11,814 bases of DNA from Bacilli bacterium. Lineage in GTDB: Bacteria; Bacillota_I; Bacilli_A; RF39; UBA660. Every line of letters starts with the position of its first letter. Positions within the stretch are counted from its first letter, which is position 1. Below, one piece after another: positions 1 to 8,113 of the stretch. The notes under the pieces were generated by a model. It was not told the origin of the DNA and did not search any database. It saw nothing but the letters and a program-made list of their open reading frames with translations. Position numbers and translations under genes: made by a program. The stretch lies in NCBI GenBank assembly GCA_024693165.1, contig JAILLM010000170.1, positions 1-11,814 of the forward strand, written 5' to 3'.

Positions 1-73
1 CCTCTATTCTATATAAAATAATATCATAAGTAATATATATTTAAAAGAGAACTGACAGTTATTTTTTACAATT

Positions 74-100
74 AAAAAACCTTAATCATTAGATTAAGGC
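74..100 (-). terminator. Rho-independent terminator of the M60 peptidase gene
   Basis: On the minus strand, CCTTAATC (99-92), loop TAAT, and GATTAAGG (87-80) form a perfect 8-bp stem followed by six T (79-74). The hairpin begins one base after the TAA stop at 103-101, so it closes the peptidase transcript with almost no 3' untranslated region. Nothing comparable reads in the other direction. Confidence 0.9.
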
Positions 101-3100
101 TTATTTAATTTTAATCTTAAGAAAATAGAATATTCCACTTAATCCAGTGATTAAAATAGTAGAAGTAGCAACAACAGTAATTATTTTTTTAGTTTTCTCA
201 GACATCTTTTTACTTTGTTTCTTACTTTCTTTTTTACTTTCACCATTCTCTTTTTTATCATCTTGTTTTTCGATTGGAACGGTAGTTATTTCTTCATTAA
301 TTGTAGTATTTTCCTCTTCAATTATTTTAGTTGTAGTTGTACTAGAAGTATTAGTTTCTTCAGTCTTAGGACTAGCTTTAACTGTTTTATTAACTACAGG
401 TTTAGCTTCTTCTTCAACAACTAATTCTTCGATATTATTAACTGTAATATCTACTTCTAAAATACTAGTATTTCCATCACTATCAGTAACACTATACTTA
501 ACTATATAAACACCATTTTTATTTAAATCTAAACTTGTTGTTACAGTTGTATTTTTAGTAGAAATATCAATATTACCATCTTCACTATCAATAGCTTTAA
601 TTAAAGACATTAAATCAACATTTGAAGATTTATCATAAGTAGTTTTACCTGTATAAGTTAAAGTTGGAACTCCTCCTTTGATTAACTTTTTAATAAATTC
701 AGTATAAGGAGTCTTATCTTCTTCTTTTAATTGATTATAAGCACTTATTACTCTAGTTTTAATCTTACTATGTTTTGTCTTATCTGCTATTTCTGATGAA
801 GTCGCAATATCCATATATTCTTCGATTGTATTTACTAAATTTCTTTTTGAAACTTGATATGCCGTTTCTTCAGCTTCTTCATCTGTCATTGACTCTAATT
901 TAATACCATTATCCATAAGAACATATCTTGTTGGAGTTGATGTCATATTGTACTCAGTAATTTTATCACCTGCAGTATTTAAAACATCTACCTTGTTTGA
1001 TGGTTCTGTCCTATTAATTTCAATAACATATCCAGTATCTAAAGTCACTTCTTTAACCGCTGGTTTACCATTAGAAGCATCAAAATGGAAATAATATTTA
1101 TTATCAGTATGTTTATAATCTGTTTTATCGTCTTCGATTAAATTATTATTATCATCATAGATTTTTACATAGAAAGTACTATTACCCATATTTGCTAGGC
1201 CTAAAGTAATTGTACCCATCTTATACTTATCACTAAACTTAATTTGATATCCATAAGTATTAGATGTACCTTTCACAGCTAGTGTTAAATAATCAGTATA
1301 ATCTATATCTTCAGCTTTAGTATAAGTGTAAGACATTATATTAACCTGATCTGTAATAACTGCATAAGTTGAATCACTTGAATAGTTATCCAACACTGGC
1401 ATTTGTAAATAATACGTTCCTAGAGGAACATTAGTAATAGTTACACTACTAGATGTAATATCAACATTCTTAATAATCGAACTTCCATCTTTTAGTATTA
1501 TTCTTTTACCAATAAGTTTATCAATATTATCAATACTAATATTAATTGTTAAATCATTAGTTAATCCACTTTCTTTTAGTTTAGAATTATCTACTAATGC
1601 ATATTTTAAACTAGTATTAGTAGAAGTTAAGTAATTAGTTAAATTATCATTATGTACTTGATCTCCAAGTATATTAAATAATCTATAATTTTTAGCATAT
1701 ACATTACTTTTAACTATTTCAGATATATTTAATCCCCAAGCTTCCATATATGGAATAATATTAATTTGATAAATATCCGCAAGAGATTCTACATAAGCAT
1801 CATGATTTTCTCTTGTATAATCTTCATTGATTACTTTATCTCTATACCAAGAATACATCTTAGCATATGTATCTGCTCCTTCAAGAGCATCAAATAAATT
1901 CATTAAAATATATAATCTATGATTTAAATAATCCTTTGTTGGCCATGAATGCGTATCTAATCTATTTTGATTAGCAGGTATTTCAACATCAGACATTTCT
2001 CCAAGCCAAGAACCATTAGCTTGATAAATTGTTTTATCTCTTTGAACATATACAGCAAGTACATTATTAGATGTTTCACCTAAATTCATTTGAGTACCTT
2101 TTCCAAAAGGCCCTTGATATCCATGACCTACTTCATGTAATCCTCCCCAGTTTCTTTCAAAGAATGAATAATCTGATGGGAAGTTTACTCCAATATGATT
2201 ATTAGAATAATAAGCGCCACCTGCTCCATGAGCATTTGGTTTAACAACATTTTTAGATTCAACATTTTGATCTGTTATTTTATCAGGATTTAAACTAAGT
2301 CCTAAGATTTCATTATATCTTTTAATCATTTTGTCATAATATTCAAGATGATGATCTAATGTATCAAACCAATTAGTACCATAATTTTGAAGTTTATTAA
2401 AACACCAAGAGTCTGCAACAACCATAACTCTATAACTATCAATAACTGCAAATTGGTCATATATGATTGAATCAACATAACTTGAATCATCAGCATCTAC
2501 AGTATTTTTTGATTTATTATAATCTTCAGGAGGAACATTCCAATCAGATCTAAATGCATCATAATCGTCTTTATAATAATAGAATTTTAATCTTCTTACT
2601 TCACCTTCATTGCTTCTTGAAGATTCATCAATAACATCAAATTCTACTTCAACTTTAAAAGTTTTAGTTAAACTATTATTAGCATCATTAAGCATTATAG
2701 TTTGAAGTAAAGGAACACTATTACCTGAAGTTTTTTCTGTTGTATTTTTACCATCAGAATCTTTAACAAAGAATTCATTTTTTAAAGTTACCCAATCACC
2801 ATTTTTAGGTATTATTGTATTACTTCCTTCTTTCCAAGAGTCATTAGCATAATATTGAACAGAAAGATCAGTATCACTATCAATACTTCTTATTTGTGCA
2901 GTAGCATTCTTACTTAAATATATACCTAAGATTTGTCTATCTTGATTATCTGCTCTATAAACACCTATTTTATGTATATTATCAGCAGATGGAAGTGTAT
3001 AAACTACTCTTTCAAGATTAATTTTAGTTCTACCAGTTTCAACAACGATAGTTTGAGTAAATTCAGTCTTATTACCATGTGAGTCAATTGCTTTATAAAC

Positions 3101-3412
3101 TACTTCATAAGTACCATCAATACTTGTATCTACGTTATTAGAAACGACTTGAATATCTCTAGTTAATTCACCATCTTCAAAGTCTCTAGCAAAAACTCTA
3201 AATCTTGCATCTTTTAGATCAAAAGTTTCACCATTTGGAATAGATGCTTTACTTGTACCATAAAAAATTGGATGATTTTCAGTACTCCAATAACTATTAG
3301 GATTATTCTTTATTTCAGCATCAGCATTATCCATATTAACAATAAAAAGAATAAAAACTGCGATTGTAAACACAAAAGTTGTAATGAAAAGAATAATATT
3401 CTTCTTTCTCAT
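101..3412 (-). CDS. Secreted, membrane-anchored M60 (enhancin/mucinase-like) zinc metallopeptidase
   Basis: A 1103-residue predicted surface protease. Residues 5-27 form a hydrophobic export signal after MRKK, with an Ala-Asp-Ala cleavage-like site at 30-32. An Ig-like module lies at about 64-124. The catalytic region contains GGLHEVGHGYQG: His426, Glu427 and His430 make HEXXH, and Glu446 in LGETSNN is the likely third zinc ligand, matching the gluzincin M60 motif HEXXH-X(8-28)-E. Residues about 675-840 resemble the mucin/carbohydrate-binding module of enhancins (weaker call). A second Ig-like module lies at about 913-993, followed by a Glu/Thr/Lys-rich linker (994-1076), a transmembrane helix (1077-1098) and the tail KIKIK. 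No LPXTG is seen. M60 members such as Bacteroides BT4244 cleave O-glycosylated mucin-type proteins, so a host glycoprotein substrate is inferred. Start: a GTG nine bases upstream keeps the frame open, but AGAGGTG is then the ribosome binding site for the ATG at 3412. It forms its own transcription unit between two terminators. Confidence 0.88.
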   Translation of the reverse strand: MRKKNIILFITTFVFTIAVFILFIVNMDNADAEIKNNPNSYWSTENHPIFYGTSKASIPNGETFDLKDARFRVFARDFEDGELTRDIQVVSNNVDTSIDGTYEVVYKAIDSHGNKTEFTQTIVVETGRTKINLERVVYTLPSADNIHKIGVYRADNQDRQILGIYLSKNATAQIRSIDSDTDLSVQYYANDSWKEGSNTIIPKNGDWVTLKNEFFVKDSDGKNTTEKTSGNSVPLLQTIMLNDANNSLTKTFKVEVEFDVIDESSRSNEGEVRRLKFYYYKDDYDAFRSDWNVPPEDYNKSKNTVDADDSSYVDSIIYDQFAVIDSYRVMVVADSWCFNKLQNYGTNWFDTLDHHLEYYDKMIKRYNEILGLSLNPDKITDQNVESKNVVKPNAHGAGGAYYSNNHIGVNFPSDYSFFERNWGGLHEVGHGYQGPFGKGTQMNLGETSNNVLAVYVQRDKTIYQANGSWLGEMSDVEIPANQNRLDTHSWPTKDYLNHRLYILMNLFDALEGADTYAKMYSWYRDKVINEDYTRENHDAYVESLADIYQINIIPYMEAWGLNISEIVKSNVYAKNYRLFNILGDQVHNDNLTNYLTSTNTSLKYALVDNSKLKESGLTNDLTINISIDNIDKLIGKRIILKDGSSIIKNVDITSSSVTITNVPLGTYYLQMPVLDNYSSDSTYAVITDQVNIMSYTYTKAEDIDYTDYLTLAVKGTSNTYGYQIKFSDKYKMGTITLGLANMGNSTFYVKIYDDNNNLIEDDKTDYKHTDNKYYFHFDASNGKPAVKEVTLDTGYVIEINRTEPSNKVDVLNTAGDKITEYNMTSTPTRYVLMDNGIKLESMTDEEAEETAYQVSKRNLVNTIEEYMDIATSSEIADKTKHSKIKTRVISAYNQLKEEDKTPYTEFIKKLIKGGVPTLTYTGKTTYDKSSNVDLMSLIKAIDSEDGNIDISTKNTTVTTSLDLNKNGVYIVKYSVTDSDGNTSILEVDITVNNIEELVVEEEAKPVVNKTVKASPKTEETNTSSTTTTKIIEEENTTINEEITTVPIEKQDDKKENGESKKESKKQSKKMSEKTKKIITVVATSTILITGLSGIFYFLKIKIK

Positions 3413-3447
3413 TAAACTCACCTCTTAAACTCACTCTACTTAAATAC

Positions 3448-3453
3448 ATTATA
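3448..3453 (-). promoter_or_regulatory. Possible -10 box for the M60 peptidase gene
   Basis: The minus strand reads TATAAT, 35 bases before the chosen ATG, inside the 90-base gap between the gatB terminator and the peptidase gene. A promoter is expected here because the preceding operon is terminated. At 17 bases upstream only ATGTAA is found, a poor -35 match. A second TATAAT at 3491-3486 has no -35 either. In such AT-rich DNA a TATAAT can occur by chance. Confidence 0.4.
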
Positions 3454-3502
3454 TCTAATAATTGTATATTTTACATTTATTAAACATTATATTTACACAA
3501 AT

Positions 3503-3530
3503 AAAAACACTCATTTAACATGAGCGTTTT
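3503..3530 (-). terminator. Rho-independent terminator of the hisS-aspS-asnS-gatCAB operon
   Basis: Minus strand: AAAACGCTCAT (3530-3520), loop GTTAA, ATGAGTGTTTT (3514-3504), then a T-rich tail. All 11 positions pair, one of them G-T. It starts three bases after the gatB stop (3536-3534), so it ends the operon and separates it from the peptidase gene. The plus-strand reading has only four T after the stem, and there is no convergent gene. Confidence 0.92.
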
Positions 3531-3533
3531 ACA

Positions 3534-4979
3534 TTATCTCTTATTAATTTCTTCAACTAATAATTTATTAACCATTCCTGGATTTGCAGTACCTCTAGTT
3601 TCTTTCATAACTTGTCCAACAAAGAAACCAATAAGGTTAGTTTTACCATTCTTATATGCTTCGATTTGTGCAGGACTATTATCAAGAATCTTAGTAATGA
3701 TATCAAGTAATACTGAATCATCACTCATTTGTTTCATACCTTCAGTTTCCATAATCTTAGCAGGTTCTTCTTCTCTTTCAAGTGTAAGAGCAAATAATTC
3801 TTTACCTTGTTTAGAAGAGATTGTACCATCATTAATATTCTTAATAATGAATGCTAAACGTTCTGGTGTCATAAATGTATCATTAATTGAAATATCTTTC
3901 TTATAAATATATCCTAAAACTTGAGATGAGAACCAGTTAGCTGCAGATTTAGCATCAGCACCATTCTTAACTGTTTCTTCAAAATAATTAGCATAATCAA
4001 TATCTTTAATAATGATTCTTGCATCATATTCAGTTATTCCAAGTTCATTAACATACTTAGCTTTTCTTTCATAAGGAAGTTCTGGGATAGATTTCTTAAT
4101 TTCTTCAACCCATGACTCTTCGATTTTAAATCTTGGAATATTTGGTTCAACGAAATATTTATAATCTATAGCATCTACTTTAGAACGCATTCTAACAGTA
4201 GACATACTAGCTTCATCCCATCTTCTTGTTTCTTGTTCTACTTCATCATATCTTCCTTCATCTTTTAATGTAGATTGTCTTTCAATTTCATAATTGATTG
4301 CATCTCTAACTGATGAGAAAGAGTTAACATTTTTAATTTCTACTTTAGTTCCTAATGTATTTTCTTCTTCACTAATAGAAATATTAACGTCACATCTAAT
4401 TTGACCTTTTTTACTATCAGCATCACTAATACCTGCATATTGATAAATTGATCTAATATATTCAAGATATGTGATAGCATCATCTGCAGAATGTAAGCAT
4501 GGAGTTGTAACTAACTCTAATAGTGGAACACCTGCACGGTTATAGTTAATAGTAGTTGTATCATAAAGGTGTGTTGATTGAGCTGCATCTTCTTCTAAGT
4601 GAAGATTATCAATCTCAACTCTAAATGTAGAACCATCTTCTCTTTCAATATCAATGTATCCTCCATTACCTACACATTCTTCTGGTGGGTTTTGAGTAAT
4701 TTGATATCCTTTTGGAAGGTCTGGATAATAATAGTTCTTACGTTCAAAATACATGAATTCAGGAATTCTTGCATGAAGAATTTGAGACATCATTATAGAC
4801 ATTCTAACTGCTTCTTTATTTACAACTGGTAAAATACCAGGAAAAGCCATATCTACTGGACTTACATTACAGTTAGGTTCTTCAGTATATTCATTTCTAC
4901 CACTTGAGAATGCTTTTGTATTAGTACGTGATACTTCACAGTGCATTTCAAGTCCGATTGTTACATAATATTTTCCCAT
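3534..4979 (-). CDS. gatB: Asp/Glu-tRNA(Asn/Gln) amidotransferase subunit B
   Basis: A 481-residue, full-length GatB, the kinase/tRNA-binding subunit of the cytosolic GatCAB complex. It activates Glu (or Asp) mischarged on tRNAGln (or tRNAAsn) with ATP, so that ammonia from GatA can amidate it. Visible family landmarks are IGLEMHCEV (8-16), FPGILPVVNKEAV (46-58), the KNYYYPDLPKGYQITQ block (81-96), HLEED (127-131), NRAGVPLLELV (147-157), and the C-terminal tail-domain signature GQVMKETRGTANPG. Glu11, His13, Glu130 and Glu155 align with the metal-site residues of Staphylococcus aureus GatB. One oddity: the usual SEPD after the last of these reads TTPC here. It is last in the operon, starts one base after the gatA stop, and is followed by a terminator. 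Whether the complex works on Gln, Asn or both cannot be read from this subunit. Confidence 0.97.
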   Translation of the reverse strand: MGKYYVTIGLEMHCEVSRTNTKAFSSGRNEYTEEPNCNVSPVDMAFPGILPVVNKEAVRMSIMMSQILHARIPEFMYFERKNYYYPDLPKGYQITQNPPEECVGNGGYIDIEREDGSTFRVEIDNLHLEEDAAQSTHLYDTTTINYNRAGVPLLELVTTPCLHSADDAITYLEYIRSIYQYAGISDADSKKGQIRCDVNISISEEENTLGTKVEIKNVNSFSSVRDAINYEIERQSTLKDEGRYDEVEQETRRWDEASMSTVRMRSKVDAIDYKYFVEPNIPRFKIEESWVEEIKKSIPELPYERKAKYVNELGITEYDARIIIKDIDYANYFEETVKNGADAKSAANWFSSQVLGYIYKKDISINDTFMTPERLAFIIKNINDGTISSKQGKELFALTLEREEEPAKIMETEGMKQMSDDSVLLDIITKILDNSPAQIEAYKNGKTNLIGFFVGQVMKETRGTANPGMVNKLLVEEINKR

Positions 4980-4980
4980 A

Positions 4981-6435
4981 TTACTTAACCTCCTTAGCTA
5001 TTTGGTTTTTATATTCCATATTTGATTCTAAGGCATAAGCAATATTAAGTACCTTTTGATCTTCAAATCTATTTGAAGTGAAGTTAATTCCAACTGGAAG
5101 TCCATTTACAAAACCATCAGGAATTGTAATTGAAGGGAATCCTCCGAAGTTACCAATTTGTAGATGATCTTCTAAAGCACTTCTATCATCTTCACTAATA
5201 ACATCTTTTTCAGCATCAAATTTCTTAGCTACTCCACTTGAAACTGGCATAACTAATGCATCATAATCTTTAAATAATTCTAAGAATTTATCTACTAAAA
5301 GTCTTCTTGCTTTTTGAGCATTCTTAAAATATCTATCTTGATTTACTGCTTGAAGAACATAAGAACCAATTATAAATCTTCTTTTAATTAATGAAGAGAA
5401 ACCTTTAGTTCTATGATCTTTCATTTGTTCAATATAATTATTTCCTTCTCCTCTTGGACCAAAACTAAATCCAGTTAAGTTAGACATATTAGATGTAGCT
5501 TCAGCACATGAGATTACTTGATAAATTGAAGGAATTGCATTTAGTAAATTTTGATCAATTGATACTTCATCAACAGTAGCGCCTAAACTCTTAAGTAACT
5601 CTACTTTTTCCATAAAGTTATCAAAATGTTTACTCATTTCATCATCCATTGATGAGTAGTTTTCTTTATCTAAGAATTCTTTAATATAGAATAACTTCTT
5701 ACCAGCAAGATCAGCTTTTAGGTCATCATATAAATGAATATTTGATGAATCCCAAGAAGTCATATCTTTTTCATCTTTACCCTTCATTGCATCTACAACG
5801 ATAGCAGCATCTTCAACACTTCTAGTTAAAACACCACAAGTATCTAAACTTGATGCAAATGGAAATAAACCATATCTAGAAATCATTCCGTAAGTTGGTT
5901 TGTATCCAACAATACCACAGAATGCAGCAGGTTTTCTAATTGAGTCTCCAGTATCTGAACCAGTTGCAAATGGATATACACCAGCAGCAACAGCTGCAGC
6001 ACTACCAGATGAAGAACCAGCACACATTCTAGTTGTATCCCAAGGGTTTCTTTGTATACCTGTGTGACCGGTAGTACCAGTTCCACCCATACCAAATTCA
6101 TCCATTGCAGTTTTATTAACTGGAACACATCCATGAGACATTAAATTTTCAATTGCAGTTGCAGTAAAGAAAGGAACATAATCTTTTAAAGTATTAGATG
6201 ATCCAGTAGAAAGAATTCCTTTAGTTGAATAATTATCTTTAATACCAAAAGGAATCCCTGAAAGTAGATCATCAGTTACCTCATTACCTTTAGCATCATC
6301 TAAGATTGTAACAAAAGCATTACACTTCTCTTGTACTTCATGTGATTTTTCTAATGATTCCTTAATTAATTCTTCAGAAGTAATATTTCCTGATTTTAAT
6401 TCTTCATGTAATTCTTTAATTGATTTTTCTATCAT
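4981..6435 (-). CDS. gatA: Asp/Glu-tRNA(Asn/Gln) amidotransferase subunit A (glutaminase)
   Basis: A 484-residue amidase-signature enzyme that hydrolyses glutamine and channels ammonia to GatB within the cytosolic GatCAB complex. The Ser-cisSer-Lys triad is intact: Lys66 in GIKDN, Ser141 in AGSSSGSAAA and Ser165 in TGDSIRKPAAFCG. The spacings (75 and 24 residues) equal those of S. aureus GatA (Lys79, Ser154, Ser178). Other landmarks are DEFGMGGTG and VGYKPTYGMISRYGL. The usual Gly just before the nucleophilic Ser is Asp164, and the first Gly of the GGSS signature is Ala139. The general amidase pattern tolerates the former, so activity is expected. It lies one base after gatC and one base before gatB (TAA-T-ATG at both junctions), so the three subunits are probably translated in step. 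Confidence 0.97.
   Translation of the reverse strand: MIEKSIKELHEELKSGNITSEELIKESLEKSHEVQEKCNAFVTILDDAKGNEVTDDLLSGIPFGIKDNYSTKGILSTGSSNTLKDYVPFFTATAIENLMSHGCVPVNKTAMDEFGMGGTGTTGHTGIQRNPWDTTRMCAGSSSGSAAAVAAGVYPFATGSDTGDSIRKPAAFCGIVGYKPTYGMISRYGLFPFASSLDTCGVLTRSVEDAAIVVDAMKGKDEKDMTSWDSSNIHLYDDLKADLAGKKLFYIKEFLDKENYSSMDDEMSKHFDNFMEKVELLKSLGATVDEVSIDQNLLNAIPSIYQVISCAEATSNMSNLTGFSFGPRGEGNNYIEQMKDHRTKGFSSLIKRRFIIGSYVLQAVNQDRYFKNAQKARRLLVDKFLELFKDYDALVMPVSSGVAKKFDAEKDVISEDDRSALEDHLQIGNFGGFPSITIPDGFVNGLPVGINFTSNRFEDQKVLNIAYALESNMEYKNQIAKEVK
4989..4995 (-). promoter_or_regulatory. Ribosome binding site of gatB inside the gatA C-terminus
   Basis: The minus strand reads AAGGAGG, a near-perfect Shine-Dalgarno sequence, nine bases before the gatB ATG. 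It is built from the gatA codons for Lys-Glu-Val near the end of the protein. This strong site fixes the gatB start and means ribosomes finishing gatA pass directly over the gatB initiation site. Confidence 0.85.
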
Positions 6436-6436
6436 A

Positions 6437-6730
6437 TTACTCCACCACCTTTGGTACTTCTACTTCTCTACCATCTTTTTGATCACAGTTAGCAAGAAGT
6501 TCATCAATTGATGGAGATTCAGCAACTACGTCTTCTCTTAATTCAGTTACATAGTTATCTAATGCATAACACATAGGTTCTGCATCACTAACTCCATCAA
6601 TCATGTTAATCTTATCAATATTCTTATCAATGATTTCAAATTCATCTAAAACCATTTTATTCTCTTCAGGAGTAAGTCCAATCATTAGAAGATCAGCTAA
6701 CTTATCTATAGTTTCACTATTAAATTCCAT
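6437..6730 (-). CDS. gatC: Asp/Glu-tRNA(Asn/Gln) amidotransferase subunit C
   Basis: A 97-residue protein of the usual GatC length. GatC is a small helical belt that wraps around GatA and GatB, stabilising the complex. Seen: an N-terminal helical region with KLADLLMIGLTPEE (10-23), where canonical GatC has a KLA-x-LA-x-L-x-L-x-x-EE pattern. A central acidic helix follows, then a proline-containing segment (DAEPMCYAL) and the LREDVV motif, matching the P-x-LREDV region of the family. The start is supported by AAAGGGG nine bases upstream. It begins 14 bases after the asnS TAG stop and ends one base before gatA. The gene order gatC-gatA-gatB is the common bacterial one. Confidence 0.95.
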   Translation of the reverse strand: MEFNSETIDKLADLLMIGLTPEENKMVLDEFEIIDKNIDKINMIDGVSDAEPMCYALDNYVTELREDVVAESPSIDELLANCDQKDGREVEVPKVVE

Positions 6731-6744
6731 TTAATTACCCCTTT

Positions 6745-8112
6745 CTAATATTCACAAGAACCTGGTGTTCTAGGATATGGAATTACATCTCTGATATTTT
6801 CGATACCAGTTAAATACATAATAAGTCTTTCAAATCCCATACCAAATCCTGAATGATAACAACTACCAAATTTTCTTAAGTTTAAATACCATTCGATTTG
6901 TTCTCTATCAACACCGTGAATCTTAACTAATTCGTCTAATTTTTCTAAATCAACTTCTCTTTCAGATCCACCCATAAGTTCTCCTGAACCAGGTACTTCA
7001 AGGTCAACAGCAGCAACTGTCTTACCATCATCATTTAATTTCATGTACCAAGCTTTAATATCTTTTGGCCAGTTATAAATGAATACAGGAGCGCCAAAAT
7101 GTTCAGTAATCCATCTTTCATGTTCTTTAGCGATATCAGATTCATAATCAGGAGTAAATTCCCATTTTTCTCCAGATTCAAGTAATAACTTGATTGCATC
7201 ATGATGAGTGATCTTAACGAAGTCGTTATTTACTACTTTTTCTAATCTTTCAATTAATCCTTTAGATACAAAACTATCTAAGAATTTTAATTCATCAGCA
7301 CATTTATCCATTACATCTTTAACAACGAATTTTAACATTTCTTCTTCAACATTCATTAAATCATCTAAATGCATAAATGCCATTTCAGGTTCAATCATCC
7401 AGAATTCATTTGCATGAGTTTTAGTATTTGAGTTTTCAGTTCTAAATGTAGGACCAAAAGTATAAATCTTCTTAAATGCCATAGCAAAAGTTTCACCATG
7501 TAATTGTCCTGAACCAGTTATATATGTTTGTTTACCAAATAAATCTTGTGAGAAATCAGCTTTACCATCAACTTTAGGAACATCATTCATATTTAAAGTA
7601 GTAACCTTAAACATTTGATCTGATCCTTCACAATCCGCTGTAGTTAATAATGGTGTATGAACATATACATAGTTATGTTCTTGGAAATATGTGTGAATTG
7701 CTTGCGCAGCTACACTTCTAATTTTAAATACAGCTTGGAATGTTTTAGTTCTAGGTCTTAAGTAAGCTTGACTTCTTAAGAATTCCATTGTATGTCTTTT
7801 TGGTTGAATTGGATAGTCAGCAGGACAATCTCCAATAACTTCGATTGAATCTGGTTTAACTTCATATTCTTGTTTACCATTTGATTCAACTAAAGTTCCC
7901 TCAACTTTTAATGAAGTACCTGCTAAAATATGACATACTTCATCAAAGTTTGATAATTCTTTTGTATAAACGATTTGAAGAGTATTAATTGATGTTCCAT
8001 CATAGAAATCAATGAAACCAAATTCTTTTTGGTCACGATTATTTCTAACCCAACCTTCAAGTGTTACTTTATCGCCAATTTTTTTAGTTTTAAAAACATC
8101 TATTAAATCCAT
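6745..8112 (-). CDS. asnS: Asparaginyl-tRNA synthetase (class IIb)
   Basis: A 455-residue cytosolic enzyme that charges tRNAAsn with asparagine using ATP. An N-terminal OB-fold anticodon-binding domain (about 15-95, with LEGWVRNNRDQKEFGFIDF) is followed by the class II catalytic domain. Motif 2 lies around FRTENSNTKTHANEFWMIEP (223-242), and the NEFWMIEPEMAF wording is typical of AsnRS rather than AspRS. Motif 3 is GFGMGFERLIMY (422-433), followed by the AsnRS-type RDVIPYPRTPG (441-451). The ITGSGQLHGE segment (198-207) is also AsnRS-like. The ATG follows the aspS stop by one base (TAA-T-ATG), and AGGAG within the end of aspS serves as ribosome binding site. Its presence shows that Asn-tRNAAsn can be made directly, which matters for the role assigned to GatCAB. 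It is the only gene here ending in TAG. Confidence 0.97.
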   Translation of the reverse strand: MDLIDVFKTKKIGDKVTLEGWVRNNRDQKEFGFIDFYDGTSINTLQIVYTKELSNFDEVCHILAGTSLKVEGTLVESNGKQEYEVKPDSIEVIGDCPADYPIQPKRHTMEFLRSQAYLRPRTKTFQAVFKIRSVAAQAIHTYFQEHNYVYVHTPLLTTADCEGSDQMFKVTTLNMNDVPKVDGKADFSQDLFGKQTYITGSGQLHGETFAMAFKKIYTFGPTFRTENSNTKTHANEFWMIEPEMAFMHLDDLMNVEEEMLKFVVKDVMDKCADELKFLDSFVSKGLIERLEKVVNNDFVKITHHDAIKLLLESGEKWEFTPDYESDIAKEHERWITEHFGAPVFIYNWPKDIKAWYMKLNDDGKTVAAVDLEVPGSGELMGGSEREVDLEKLDELVKIHGVDREQIEWYLNLRKFGSCYHSGFGMGFERLIMYLTGIENIRDVIPYPRTPGSCEY

Positions 8113-8113
8113 A

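Noticed and set aside
1..50. Promoter and ribosome binding site (AGAGG at the edge) of a further minus-strand gene
   Set aside because: Several TATA-like strings occur, but none has a -35 at a suitable distance and no start codon is inside the window. The DNA is too AT-rich to support a call.
51..79. Palindrome AACTGACAGTT followed by TTTTTT on the plus strand as a terminator
   Set aside because: The loop would be a single base, so the hairpin cannot form as drawn, and no plus-strand gene leads into it.
101..3412. Horizontal transfer of the M60 gene as a mobile cargo
   Set aside because: No insertion-sequence ends, direct repeats, integrase or tRNA site flank it, and its base composition looks like that of its neighbours.
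3413..3421. GTG start of the peptidase at 3421
   Set aside because: This GTG is part of the AGAGGTG ribosome binding site for the ATG at 3412, and nothing Shine-Dalgarno-like sits at the right distance before it.
3520..3906. Plus-strand open frame of 128 codons across the gatB 3' end
   Set aside because: It is antisense to a clearly coding gatB, begins inside the operon terminator hairpin and has no recognisable protein features. The other plus-strand frames over the peptidase, gatB, asnS, aspS and hisS are shadows of the same kind.
5883..6134. Minus-strand 83-codon frame inside gatA
   Set aside because: It is a frame-shifted reading of the gatA active-site region, with Leu/Val-rich composition typical of a shadow. 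The gatA frame itself is intact throughout.
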